64,000 nt of DNA from Methyloligella sp. (GTDB taxonomy: Bacteria; Pseudomonadota; Alphaproteobacteria; Rhizobiales; HXMU1428-3): contig BQJJ01000002.1 of assembly GCA_021604645.1 (NCBI GenBank), positions 186,001-250,000 on the forward strand. The letters are read 5' to 3'. The notes beneath the pieces were generated by a model that was given only the letters and a program-made list of their open reading frames with translations, did no database searches and had not been told where the DNA came from. The translations under genes were made by a program, and so were the position numbers. Positions 37,271 through 45,597 of this stretch are shown in pieces; position 1 is the first letter of the stretch, and each line of letters opens with the position of its first letter.

Positions 37271-38098
37271 TTAAGAACTGACCCAAAATAGCGGCTCGGA
37301 TCGACTTAAAGGTCCTCCGAGCCGCAATTCTTGTGCTCTCAAAGCAAGCCCGGTTTTATCATCAATCTCAACACAAAACCCAGCCAATGTAACCTCACCC
37401 AGTTTTGGCGTGAACCGTCCCTTTGGAACTCGTGTAACAAAACGTTCAATCGGCTCTTCAGCCTCCATTCCAATCACACTGTCATAGCAACCACACATCC
37501 CTGCATCCGTTAGGTAAGCCGTACCACCGTTCAAAACACGGCCATCAGACGTCGGCGCATGCGTATGTGTGCCAACAACCATAGAGGCTCGTCCATCAAC
37601 AAAATGGCCCATAGCTTGTTTTTCAGATGTTGCTTCCGCATGAAAATCAATAAGGATAGCGTCAACCATATCCCCAAGAGGAGACATTTCAATCTCTCGC
37701 TCTATCGAGGCAAACGGGCAATCCATCTCGGGCATAAACACTCGGCCAACAGCATGAACAACTAAAACATCTTGGCCCTTATGGGAGCGATAAACACTTG
37801 CCCCTCGTCCAGCGACACCTTTTGGAAAATTAATAGGCCTTAGCAATTGTGGATGGCGCTCAATAAAAACAAGAGCATCACGTTGATCCCAAATATGGTC
37901 CCCGCCCGTGACCACATCAGCCCCAGCATCAATAAACGACATTAAAATATCTTCAGTAACACCAAAACCACCGGCAGCATTATCTGCATTCACAATAACA
38001 AAATCGAGATCATAAGTCTCACGCAGTTGGGGTAATTGCTCTACAACGGCCCGCCGTCCATCTCGTCCAACAACATCACCCAAAAATAAAACGCGCAT
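37271..38098 (-). CDS. YmdB-like metallophosphoesterase (TIGR00282 family)
   Basis: 275 residues. Metal-binding motifs: MRVLFLGDVVGRDGR at the start, VIVNADNAAGGFGVTED, VVTGGDHIWDQRDAL, VVHAVGR, and LIDFHAEATSEKQAMGHFVDGRASMVVGTHTHAPTSD. In Bacillus the YmdB homologue is a 2',3'- and 3',5'-cyclic nucleotide phosphodiesterase. The 3' end of the gene contains a perfect 10-bp inverted repeat. It lies downstream of ygfA on the same strand, a common alphaproteobacterial arrangement. Confidence 0.9.
   Translation of the reverse strand: MRVLFLGDVVGRDGRRAVVEQLPQLRETYDLDFVIVNADNAAGGFGVTEDILMSFIDAGADVVTGGDHIWDQRDALVFIERHPQLLRPINFPKGVAGRGASVYRSHKGQDVLVVHAVGRVFMPEMDCPFASIEREIEMSPLGDMVDAILIDFHAEATSEKQAMGHFVDGRASMVVGTHTHAPTSDGRVLNGGTAYLTDAGMCGCYDSVIGMEAEEPIERFVTRVPKGRFTPKLGEVTLAGFCVEIDDKTGLALRAQELRLGGPLSRSEPLFWVSS
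37291..37324 (-). other. Perfect 10-bp inverted repeat inside the 3' end of the YmdB-like gene
   Basis: GCGGCTCGGA (37291-37300) and TCCGAGCCGC (37315-37324), 14-nt loop, within the last coding codons. No U-tract follows. It may stabilise the transcript end. Confidence 0.5.
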
Positions 38099-38229
38099 AA
38101 AATACCTACTGTCTAAAGTGCTCTCAAAACAATTAAGAATTGAAGATAAAGCAAACTATATTTCATTAAAATAAAATTCAAAATCAATGCTAATCGCCAT
38201 TTAGCCCAAGCAGTTTGATGAAGAAGAAT

Positions 38230-38853
38230 TTAAGACTGCTTTAAATACCGGGCCTTGCGATCCTCAGCCCAGACTTTGCAGCAACTCGGGCTGATCAGCC
38301 CATCTAAATATTGATCATGTATATCCTTGGGAAGGTCTTCAACGATTTGGGCCTCAAATGCCAAACCAATGGTCAACAAGTCTTTCCCCGAATACTTTTC
38401 TATAGTCCGGTCATAAAACCCGCCACCTTGACCAAGCCTGACGCCTTTTTGATCAACGCCGACAAGGGGAAGTAACATCACATCCGGATCTAAAGTACGT
38501 GCTGTTGACAGCGGCTGTAAAGTGCCAAGCGCTCCGCTAATCAACAAATCACCAGGGCTCCATTCCCTAAATTGTAACGGTGCATCTTTTTCAACCACTT
38601 CCGGCATACAAAGAACCGCCCCCCTTTTATAAAATTCTGTCAACAGTGGACGAGGGTCAATCTCACTCCCAATGGGGATGTATCCGGCTATAACAGTTTC
38701 AGATAAATCCAGATGAAGAACCGGGCGCTCAATGATAGGGGCAGCCATATCCACTAATTTCTGCGCCGCACAGTCTTCAGAGTTTTGATCATTTTGAAAG
38801 GCTTGTGAGCGTTTTCGATACAGCTTTTGCCGTAGATCTTTCTTAATATTCAT
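38230..38853 (-). CDS. ygfA: 5-formyltetrahydrofolate cyclo-ligase
   Basis: 207 residues from the ATG at 38853 (MNIKKDLRQKLYRKRSQAFQ), with GAGAT 6 nt upstream. A longer frame reaching 39006 runs through repeat DNA and is not believed. Motifs: GYIPIGSEIDPRPLL for substrate binding and LPLVGVDQKGVRLGQGGGFYDRTIEKY, the ATP-binding glycine-rich loop. It converts 5-formyl-THF to 5,10-methenyl-THF. It is located about 430 nt downstream of a probable 6S RNA on the same strand, the classical ssrS-ygfA linkage. Confidence 0.93.
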   Translation of the reverse strand: MNIKKDLRQKLYRKRSQAFQNDQNSEDCAAQKLVDMAAPIIERPVLHLDLSETVIAGYIPIGSEIDPRPLLTEFYKRGAVLCMPEVVEKDAPLQFREWSPGDLLISGALGTLQPLSTARTLDPDVMLLPLVGVDQKGVRLGQGGGFYDRTIEKYSGKDLLTIGLAFEAQIVEDLPKDIHDQYLDGLISPSCCKVWAEDRKARYLKQS

Positions 38854-38876
38854 TTTTATCTCATCAAACCTCAAAC

Positions 38877-38896
38877 TTAGAGCATTCCGCACAAAA
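38877..38896 (+). repeat. Short AGAGCATTCCG repeat
   Basis: TTAGAGCATTCCGCACAAAA, related to the sequence at 36666 and to the inverted copy near 52982. It lies in the ygfA leader. Confidence 0.45.
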
Positions 38897-38919
38897 ATGA
38901 ATTTGGTTCTGGGAATAAC

Positions 38920-38988
38920 GCGGTTGCTTATTGTGGATGCCTTGTGGGCATCTGAAGCACAGAAAAGGCAACTGAAGCCCATCAAAAA
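38920..38988 (+). repeat. Nested hairpin module upstream of ygfA
   Basis: An outer module CGGTTGC-TTATTGT ... GGCAACTGAAGC is split in its loop by a complete inner module GGATGCC-TTGTGG-GCATCTGAAGC plus a short AGAAAA tail. The two modules carry different but self-complementary arms (GTTGC/GCAAC and GATGC/GCATC). Confidence 0.85.
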
Positions 38989-39126
38989 AGATGAACCAAG
39001 AAACAAGGCTCAAATCAAGAAAAAACAGCTTATTACATGAAAATTCAATCTCAAGAGATACTAAAGACTACAGGAAGATTGATGAAATGAAAAAAGTGAA
39101 TAAAGAATATCACAAGAAATAAAGAC

Positions 39127-39199
39127 CCGGTTGCTTATTGCCGATGCCTTATGGGCATCTTAAAGCTCAGAAAAGGCAACTGAAGCGCAACTAAGAAAG
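39127..39199 (+). repeat. Nested hairpin module between 6S RNA and ygfA, first
   Basis: Same architecture as the copy at 38920: outer CGGTTGCTTATTG ... AAAAGGCAACTGAAGCGC, inner GATGCC-TTATGG-GCATCTTAAAGC. The near-identity of the outer and inner parts suggests duplication of an already nested unit. Confidence 0.85.
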
Positions 39200-39200
39200 C

Positions 39201-39275
39201 CAAGTTGCTTTGTGCCGGTTGCAAGTGGGCAACTGAAGGCACACTAAAAAGAGCAACCTGAAGCGCTACTAAAAG
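39201..39275 (+). repeat. Nested hairpin module between 6S RNA and ygfA, second
   Basis: Outer AAGTTGCTTTGTG ... AGAGCAACCTGAAGCGC, inner GGTTGC-AAGTGG-GCAACTGAAGG with tail CACACTAAAAA. Directly follows the preceding nested unit. Confidence 0.85.
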
Positions 39276-39287
39276 AGTTGAGCCACA

Positions 39288-39433
39288 TATGCCGTCGGAT
39301 ATAGCAATTCCCTGGATCCCTACATTGTAGGTGGGCGCCGATTAATTAAGGCCACGGCCAAAACCAGGGTCAGCTCCCTAGAGAAACTTATAGGCCCCGG
39401 AAGAACATCACCTAACGTACAAAGCAGCTCAGC
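39288..39433 (-). ncRNA. ssrS: 6S RNA candidate
   Basis: About 145 nt, minus strand. The 5' half contains GGGGCCTATAAGTTTCTC and TAGGGAGCTGACCCTGG; the 3' half contains GGCGCCCACCTAC, its complement GTAGG and CCAGGG, so CCCTGG/CCAGGG and CCTAC/GTAGG can close a long hairpin with an internal bubble. A perfect -10 TATAAT lies at 39444-39439, about 7 nt before the inferred start. Position upstream of ygfA on the same strand is the standard location of ssrS. The call rests on synteny and recalled alphaproteobacterial 6S motifs. Confidence 0.7.
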
Positions 39434-39584
39434 TTTGAATTATAACATATGAACTTCAGTGAAAATGACAAGAACTAAACATAACAAGTAGAAAAAATGT
39501 TCTTATAAGGAAAAATACATTCGAAAAAAAAGTTTTATAAATAATAAAATCAACTGCAACCGTTAGAATAAAACAAAAATTCAC

Positions 39585-39854
39585 TTATTTCTCAACATCA
39601 CTCAACTCTTTTAAGATCAGCGCTTCAATCTTATCCAATCTATCCAAAAATAATTTTTGTTGACCTTCAAGTTCGGAAATACGAACCAAAGACGCCTTAA
39701 GCTCCTTTTTAAGGTCATCACGTTCATGCGTGATTTTTTCTAATTCAACAGTCAATAAACTAATATCCGACTCAAGCTGACCACTGGCCCCGCCTTCAGC
39801 GTCGGTCTCCAAAATACGAGTGGTGGGCGGATCAGATACATCACGATCACTCAT
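39585..39854 (-). CDS. DUF4164-like small coiled-coil protein
   Basis: 89 residues. A disordered acidic start is followed by one long coiled coil (about 25-85: LESDISLLTVELEKITHERDDLKKELKASLVRISELEGQQ). In related genomes a DUF4164 gene lies next to gapA/tkt and zapA and upstream of the 6S RNA, matching this position. No zapA frame is found nearby. Function unknown; a division or structural role is only inferred from the neighbourhood. Confidence 0.65.
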   Translation of the reverse strand: MSDRDVSDPPTTRILETDAEGGASGQLESDISLLTVELEKITHERDDLKKELKASLVRISELEGQQKLFLDRLDKIEALILKELSDVEK

Positions 39855-40500
39855 AAATTTCTCCCACTAAACAAAAAATAATGTGCGCTCCCTTAAAGAC
39901 CAAAATCAATCTCAGAGAACAAAAGCCATCTTAAATAAATTTAAAAAAATGCAATTTTCTAGCATGGTTTATTAAAAAAAATAAGATCACCTTTAATACA
40001 CTCAAAAATTTAAATCAAAATTATAGCAAAAATAGGAATACTTGTCCGTACTATTATAATTTTTTCTTTGAATATCAACATATAACACTCAAAAGCCTTT
40101 TTACTGATTTTTCCATATTTAGCCAGCCCAATCGGAGGTGCTAGTAAATAAAGTTTAATCATCTGTGCCAAAAAAATTTTAACCCAGTAGACAAAATAAT
40201 GAAGCAATAACAAAAAAGACAATTGCATTCAGAGCAAAGTTAGGCGAAAACACCCCCAGAACTAAAGTTCATGAATATGAAATATGGAGAAATTGAGTTC
40301 GTCAGCACTTTACCTCTTGATAATACGGTAAAATGACTGTGTCACTCAACGCGACGAAATGAACTATTGGCATATCGTCGCGAAAAGGGCACATAGACAA
40401 CCAGTTGAATAAGAACGGGCACATCACAACAAGTCAATCATCCACATTAGACCGATAATATGGAATTGAAGCCCTAAAAAAGAAAATTTAGGAGAGGACT
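39855..40500. other. AT-rich region between the DUF4164 gene and gapA
   Basis: About 645 nt with no convincing gene. A 72-codon minus-strand hydrophobic frame at 40010-40228 lacks a ribosome site and recognisable features. The region should include divergent promoters. The neighbours zapA and tkt, often found here in relatives, are absent. Confidence 0.45.
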
Positions 40501-41511
40501 ATGGCACTTAAGGTTGCAATTAATGGATTTGGACGTATCGGAAGAAACGTCTTGCGCGCAGCCGCTGAAGCCAACAGACAAGACATCGAGTTTGTTGCAA
40601 TTAATGACCTAACCCCAATTGAAACAACTGCACACCTACTTCGTTATGACAGTGTTCATGGCCGTTATCCAGGTGATGTGACAATTTCTGGCGACACAAT
40701 TGACATTGGCCAGGGCCCTATCAAAGTTCTAGCAGAACGTGACCCAGCTAAATTACCTTGGGGTGAGCTAGGCATTGACGTTGTTATGGAATGTACTGGT
40801 ATTTTTAGTGCAAAAGAAAAAGCCATCACTCACATCACAGATGCTGGTGCTAAAAAAGTACTTGTCTCAGCTCCATCAGCAGGCGCAGACATCACAGTTG
40901 TTTACGGTGTCAACCATGACCAAATCACAGCAGACCATCAAGTTGTATCAAATGCGTCATGTACAACAAACTGCCTAGCCCCAATGGCAAAAGTTCTAAA
41001 TGAACTTTGCGGCATTGAAACAGGCTTCATGACCACAATCCACGCTTACACAGCTGATCAGCGCATTCACGATCTACCTCATAGTGATATGTACCGCGCA
41101 AGAGCAGCCGCCATTTCAATGATCCCAACATCAACTGGTGCTGCTAAAGCTGTTGGCCTAGTTCTACCAGAACTAAATGGTAAACTAGACGGTGTTGCTG
41201 TTCGTGTTCCAACACCAAACGTATCAATGGTTGACCTAAAATTCTTACCTGGCCGCGAAACATCTGTTGAAGAAATCAATGCAGCGATTACAAAAGCTGC
41301 TGAAGGTGAAATGAAGGGCGTTCTAAACGCCGTAACTGAACCTCTAGTTTCAATCGACTTTAATCACAACCCGGCATCATCTTCTTTTGACCTATCACAA
41401 ACAAAACTAATTGATGGCAAGTTGGCTCGTGTTATGTCGTGGTATGACAATGAATGGGGCTTCTCTAACCGTATGTTAGACACAGTCGCAACAATGGGTA
41501 AATTCATCTAA
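40501..41511 (+). CDS. gapA: Glyceraldehyde-3-phosphate dehydrogenase, type I
   Basis: 336 residues. NAD-binding start [17 protein letters not shown], catalytic cysteine in [17 protein letters not shown] (about residue 155), and [14 protein letters not shown] near the C-terminus. Glycolysis and gluconeogenesis, cytosolic. AGGAGA precedes the ATG. A strong terminator follows and tkt is not adjacent. Confidence 0.98.
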   Translation: MALKVAINGFGRIGRNVLRAAAEANRQDIEFVAINDLTPIETTAHLLRYDSVHGRYPGDVTISGDTIDIGQGPIKVLAERDPAKLPWGELGIDVVMECTGIFSAKEKAITHITDAGAKKVLVSAPSAGADITVVYGVNHDQITADHQVVSNASCTTNCLAPMAKVLNELCGIETGFMTTIHAYTADQRIHDLPHSDMYRARAAAISMIPTSTGAAKAVGLVLPELNGKLDGVAVRVPTPNVSMVDLKFLPGRETSVEEINAAITKAAEGEMKGVLNAVTEPLVSIDFNHNPASSSFDLSQTKLIDGKLARVMSWYDNEWGFSNRMLDTVATMGKFI

Positions 41512-41540
41512 ACCTGTTGCACATCAACAAAATTAAGCTT

Positions 41541-41575
41541 AAAGCCTCTTATAGTTTTCCTATAAGGGGCTTTTT
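41541..41575 (+). terminator. Terminator of gapA
   Basis: AAAGCCTCTTATAG and CTATAAGGGGCTTT arms around TTTTC, followed by TTT; about 30 nt past the stop. Confidence 0.9.
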
Positions 41576-41619
41576 GTTATTTAAAGCTGAGAGAAAAACA
41601 ATCAATATTCCTTCACAAA

Positions 41620-41765
41620 GAAGGAGTGACGCCACACGGTTGCGAAGTGGGCAACTGAAGTAAGAAAATGGCGTCAGCACATGGCATAGCGCCAGCGAAG
41701 CCCGGCGCAAGCGCCGCCCCTCGGAGACCCAAGCGCCATTAGCGCTTGGAATAGCCGTGAGAGAA
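41620..41765 (+). repeat. Composite palindromic element, copy E (module inserted in first hairpin)
   Basis: GAAGGAGTGACGCCACA is followed by a complete module (CGGTTGC-GAAGTGG-GCAACTGAAG plus tail, 41637-41669) and then TGGCGTCAGCACATGGC. The GACGCC and GGCGTC arms of the host hairpin are intact on both sides, so the module went into the loop. The rest is regular: GGCGC-AA-GCGCC (empty second site), CCCTCGGAG, CCAAGCGC-CATTA-GCGCTTGG, and AGCCGTGAGAGAAA. Confidence 0.9.
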
Positions 41766-41769
41766 ATAA

Positions 41770-41804
41770 GCGGATGCTAGTGGGCATCTGAAGCGCAGAA
41801 AAGA
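41770..41804 (+). repeat. Free-standing GATGC hairpin module before the thiE-like gene
   Basis: GCGGATGCTAGTGGGCATCT followed by GAAGCGCAGAAAAG. Ends about 11 nt before the start codon of the next gene, so the hairpin would be in its leader. Confidence 0.85.
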
Positions 41805-41815
41805 GATATAATATT

Positions 41816-42505
41816 ATGAACACGACCAATGAAACTGAGCTAGAGCTCGCTCCCCCTCCTCAGATCTACCTAATCATGGATCTCTCTTTAACCAAGACAC
41901 CCTTAGATGACATCAAAACAATAGCTAAAGAAATAAACACAACTGAATTCTCCCCCCTTTCCTCTCTTTTAATCAAGCAAAACGATCCAAACTCACACTG
42001 CTCAAAAGAATTTGTAAAGGGTATTCAAGCCGAAAACATCGCCGTCCTGATAGAAGACAATGTCCCTCTTGCTAAAACTATAAATGCAGATGGTATCCAC
42101 TTGAGTGATGATGACGAGGACATTTTTAAAGCAGCCATAGAGACGTTAAGCGAAGACGTCATCATTGGTATAAAAGCAAAACAATCTCGCCACAAAGCTA
42201 TGATATTTGCTGAAGAAGGATGTTCTTATGTTGCTATAAATCTGTTTGATCAAGATAATCACCAAAGAGAATTAGAAGAATTCGAACGTCCGCCAGAAAT
42301 TAATTGGTGGGTCTCACTCTTCAGTACACCTTGTGTCGCATGGGATATCTCATCAACAGAACAAGCTGTTGAAGCCACCAAACAAGGAGCAGATTTTCTT
42401 GGGCTGGCTCCTGAATTTTGGCAACAAGGGGAAAACAGCGCGAAAATTATCGATGAATGCGTTAAAACAACGTCAGCAATTGAGCGTTATCTACCTGCTC
42501 TTTAA
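41816..42505 (+). CDS. Divergent thiamine-phosphate synthase-like protein
   Basis: 229 residues with the ThiE TIM-barrel pattern: IYLIMDLSLTK at strand 1, IAVLIEDNVPLAKTINADGIHLSDDDED (ThiE-type ADGVHLG), IIGIKAKQSRHKAMIFAEEGCSYVAI and a C-terminal AVEATKQGADFLGLAPEF. Several catalytic-loop residues differ from true ThiE, so it may be a paralogue without synthase activity. This divergent form near gapA is seen in Rhizobiales. A repeat hairpin lies in its leader; the Sel1 gene follows by 60 nt. Confidence 0.65.
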   Translation: MNTTNETELELAPPPQIYLIMDLSLTKTPLDDIKTIAKEINTTEFSPLSSLLIKQNDPNSHCSKEFVKGIQAENIAVLIEDNVPLAKTINADGIHLSDDDEDIFKAAIETLSEDVIIGIKAKQSRHKAMIFAEEGCSYVAINLFDQDNHQRELEEFERPPEINWWVSLFSTPCVAWDISSTEQAVEATKQGADFLGLAPEFWQQGENSAKIIDECVKTTSAIERYLPAL

Positions 42506-42565
42506 TTTTGGGCAAAGTTTTATTACGCTCAAAAATTTTAGATTGATTACCCAATTAGGTGAAAC

Positions 42566-43576
42566 ATGCACAAACAACAACCTAAACCAGAAAAAGACAA
42601 AGGTCTGAACTTAACCAAAGCACTTTGTTTTGGCCTAAGTTTAACGGCTCTTTTCACACTCATTTCACCTAACCTGCCAGTCTTAAAGTCAAATGCAATA
42701 GCCGCTAAAAAATCAAACGAAGCTTCCAAGCTTACTTTTGGTGAACAAGCCTATGATGCCTTTGAAGAGGGAAAATACATCACGGCCTTAAAACTTGCCG
42801 AAAAAGCCGCTCAAAAAGGTGAGGCAAACGCCTACACTCTATTGGGCCGTATATATGCCGGCGGCTTAGGCGTTGCAAAAAATTCAAAAACAGCAGCCAA
42901 ATGGTACGAGCTTGGCGCAAAAAAAGACGAAGTCCACTCTCTCGTTGCTCTAGGAAAACAATATGCAATTGGAGATGGCGTCAAAAAGAACAAACTTAAA
43001 GCCGCGAATTATTTTGAAAGAGCTGCCAAAAAGGGTGAAGCTCAAGCTCAATATAACCTTGCCCTTATCTACGCCAAAGGAGACGGTCGCAAACAAGATG
43101 TTTTCGCAGCCGCCGAATGGTTAAAAAAAGCAGCAGCTAATGAGCTTGTCGTCGCTCAATATGACCTTGGAACCCTCTATTCAATTGGGCGCGGAGTAAA
43201 AAAAGACCCGTTAAAAGCAGCCCAATGGACAAAAAAAGCTGCCAAGCAAGGCCATACAGCTGCAGAGCTAGAATATGCCATCATGCTATTTAAAGGGCGC
43301 GGTGTGAAAAAAGATCAAAAGAAAGCGTTCCAGTATTTCAAGTCAAGCGCCAGTAAAGGGAACCCTGTTGCCCAAAACAGGTTAGCACGCCTTTATGCCT
43401 ATGGTGTCGCAACAGAGCCAAACCCCATACAAGCTGCCAAATGGCATATGATTGCAAGGAGTGCAGGCGTAGCAGACATGAAGATGGACTTATTCATTGC
43501 CAAATTACCAAAAGACATGAAAGCCAAAGCCCAGGCAGAACTGGATGCCATGCAAGGCACCAACGGACTATATTAA
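42566..43576 (+). CDS. Exported Sel1-like repeat protein
   Basis: 336 residues. A hydrophobic segment near residues 15-40 looks like an uncleaved signal or signal peptide. At least six Sel1 repeats (about 60-310) follow, for example AYTLLGRIYAGGLGVAKNSKTAAKWYELGAKK and AQYNLALIYAKGDGRKQDVFAAAEWLKKAA. Such proteins are scaffolds for protein-protein contacts in envelope or signalling complexes. Probably co-transcribed with the preceding gene. No partner can be named. Confidence 0.82.
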   Translation: MHKQQPKPEKDKGLNLTKALCFGLSLTALFTLISPNLPVLKSNAIAAKKSNEASKLTFGEQAYDAFEEGKYITALKLAEKAAQKGEANAYTLLGRIYAGGLGVAKNSKTAAKWYELGAKKDEVHSLVALGKQYAIGDGVKKNKLKAANYFERAAKKGEAQAQYNLALIYAKGDGRKQDVFAAAEWLKKAAANELVVAQYDLGTLYSIGRGVKKDPLKAAQWTKKAAKQGHTAAELEYAIMLFKGRGVKKDQKKAFQYFKSSASKGNPVAQNRLARLYAYGVATEPNPIQAAKWHMIARSAGVADMKMDLFIAKLPKDMKAKAQAELDAMQGTNGLY

Positions 43577-43919
43577 TCTGTCTGATCTCAACCAAAATGC
43601 CGACACCGGCTGATATAAGCTGATTTTCGTGAATTTCGTTAAGATTGAATGAGCTTTCTTAAATTGAGAGCCATCACACAGCTTGACGCCTCTTATCTTT
43701 GCCCTTAAGCAAGGTGTCTAAATTGATTTCAAATGCTATTAATTGCCAATGCGCCGCTGTTCATAGGGTAAACATCAGTCTTACCCTTCAGAAAAGAGCT
43801 TCAGGCTGCAGAAGTTGAATTAAAAACAGTCATTCAAGTAATAACAAAAAAGATCACCAGATCAATCTTAGTGAACAGCGCACGCATCCTAAGAAAATAC
43901 AAATAAGGGAAACAAACAG
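43577..43919. other. Intergenic region upstream of efp
   Basis: About 340 nt. No open frame, no repeat module and no clear hairpin terminator was found. It presumably includes the efp promoter. Confidence 0.4.
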
Positions 43920-44486
43920 ATGAAAATCAATGGCAATGAAATTCGCCCCGGAAATGTCGTACAACATAAAGGCGGTCTATGGGTTGCAGTGAAAACACAA
44001 GCTGTTAAACCCGGCAAAGGCGGCGCATTCAATCAGGTTGAATTGAAAAACCTCATTGAGGGAACAAAATTAAACGAGCGCTTTCGTGCTTCCGAGACCG
44101 TTGAAAGAGTACGCCTGGAGCAAGATGATTTTCAATTTCTCTATGCAGAAGGCGACATGATGGTTTTCATGAACATTGAAAACTATGAACAAATCGAGTT
44201 GGAAAAAGACTTTATCGGCGAACGCGCCGTATTTTTACAAGACGGTATGAAAGTTGTTCTTGAAAGCTATGAAGGCAAACAAATCGGTGTCTCATTGCCA
44301 GATCAGGTGACATTAGAAGTCACTGAAACAGAGCCAGTTGTCAAAGGGCAAACAGCAGCCAAATCAAACAAACCTTCAATCTTAGAAAATGGCTTGCGGA
44401 TCATGGTGCCACCTTTCATCGCAGTTGGTGAAAAAATCGTCGTTGATACAAATGAACTCATTTACCTTCGTCGTGCTGAGCAATAA
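43920..44486 (+). CDS. efp: Elongation factor P
   Basis: 188 residues, three beta domains. The modification loop VKPGKGGAF carries the lysine (about residue 33) that is beta-lysylated in bacteria with EpmAB. The C-terminal [25 protein letters not shown] matches the family. EF-P rescues ribosomes stalled at polyproline. AAGGGA lies upstream of the ATG. Followed by suhB with a large hairpin between. Confidence 0.97.
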   Translation: MKINGNEIRPGNVVQHKGGLWVAVKTQAVKPGKGGAFNQVELKNLIEGTKLNERFRASETVERVRLEQDDFQFLYAEGDMMVFMNIENYEQIELEKDFIGERAVFLQDGMKVVLESYEGKQIGVSLPDQVTLEVTETEPVVKGQTAAKSNKPSILENGLRIMVPPFIAVGEKIVVDTNELIYLRRAEQ

Positions 44487-44511
44487 GAATAAAGCCAGAT
44501 AAAAAACAGTC

Positions 44512-44568
44512 ACTCCGTCACCTGATAACAGTGCAATCTAGAAAAACTGAAACCTAGATTGACGGAGT
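44512..44568 (+). promoter_or_regulatory. Two-stem hairpin in the efp-suhB spacer
   Basis: Outer stem ACTCCGTC (44512-44519) with GACGGAGT (44561-44568) and inner stem AATCTAG (44535-44541) with CTAGATT (44554-44560), separated by an asymmetric 15-nt bulge. No U-tract, so it is more likely a leader or processing structure than a terminator. Confidence 0.5.
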
Positions 44569-44618
44569 AAAACTTAGTCAAATTGACTTAAGAGATAAAA
44601 CATCAAAGGAATATCATC

Positions 44619-45410
44619 GTGCCAGCTTCCGCATTAATGAACGTCATGGTCGGCGCCGCCCGCAAAGCAAGTCGTCGCCTCATTCGCGATTTCAATGAGG
44701 TCGAGCAACTTCAAGTCTCGGTGAAAGGTCCCTCTGACTTCGTATCTCAAGCGGATCTAGCTTGCGAACAAACCTTACATGAAGAACTCTCAAAAGCGCG
44801 GCAAGGCTATAGCTTCTTAATGGAAGAGCAAGGCCTCGTTGAAGGGCCTGATAAAACCCACAGATGGATCATTGACCCTCTTGATGGCACAACAAACTTT
44901 CTTCATGGCATTCCGTTATTCGCGATCTCTATTGCGCTCGAGCGTGACGGTGAAATCGTAGCAGGCATGGTCTACAACCCGGTTATGGACGAATATTTCA
45001 CGGCAGAAAAAGGCAAAGGCGCCTTTTTAAATGATCGTCGCATCCGCATCGCCGGCCGCAAACAACTAGACAACAGCGTTGTCGTCACCGGCATCCCACA
45101 CAGAGGAAAATCAGGTCACGTTCAATTCTTAAAAGAAGAACAAGCCGTAATGAAGGAAGTCGCTGGCGTGAGACGCACCGGCTCAGCCGCCCTTGATTTA
45201 GCCTGGGTCGCAGCTGGTCGCTTTGATGCTTACTGGGAACGCGGTATCCAAGCCTGGGATATGGCAGCAGGTGTCATTTTGGTGCGCGAAGCTGGCGGTT
45301 TCGTCACAGATTTAGATTGCGATACCAAAATGCTTGATAAAGGCCATGTTCTTGCCGCAAATTTACCTATCCATAAAGCCATGTTAAAAGTTCTGAAATC
45401 CACGGATTAA
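44619..45410 (+). CDS. suhB: Inositol monophosphatase family protein SuhB
   Basis: 263 residues, GTG start with AAAGGA 8 nt upstream. Metal and active-site motifs: MEEQGLVEGPDKTHRWIIDPLDGTTNFLHGIPLFAIS (about residues 67-103) and AWDMAAGVILVREAGG near residue 215. Besides phosphatase activity, SuhB homologues take part in ribosomal RNA transcription antitermination. The efp-suhB order is common in Rhizobiales. Confidence 0.93.
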   Translation: MPASALMNVMVGAARKASRRLIRDFNEVEQLQVSVKGPSDFVSQADLACEQTLHEELSKARQGYSFLMEEQGLVEGPDKTHRWIIDPLDGTTNFLHGIPLFAISIALERDGEIVAGMVYNPVMDEYFTAEKGKGAFLNDRRIRIAGRKQLDNSVVVTGIPHRGKSGHVQFLKEEQAVMKEVAGVRRTGSAALDLAWVAAGRFDAYWERGIQAWDMAAGVILVREAGGFVTDLDCDTKMLDKGHVLAANLPIHKAMLKVLKSTD

Positions 45411-45597
45411 GCAAAAACGAATATCTAAGCTTAACCAAAACACATAAAAGCATGTCACTTCTATACATTAAAAAGTTGCATGCACTGGTTAAACGAATAA
45501 TTTGATTCTATAGTATTTTGCGGTAATGTGGACGTTGATCGATCAGACAGGGAGCATGCATTTCTCTATCTAAAATAGAGTACGCGTGTAAAATTGA

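Noticed and set aside
38854..39006. N-terminal extension of ygfA by 51 codons
   Set aside because: The extension is translated repeat-module DNA; the ATG at 38853 has a ribosome site and matches the family start.
38920..39275. CRISPR array
   Set aside because: The repeats here are palindromic modules of unequal spacing nested in one another, with no regular spacers and no cas genes in the window.
40010..40228. 72-codon hydrophobic minus-strand frame in the gapA upstream region
   Set aside because: AT-rich sequence readily yields hydrophobic frames; no ribosome site and no recognisable helix-loop pattern.
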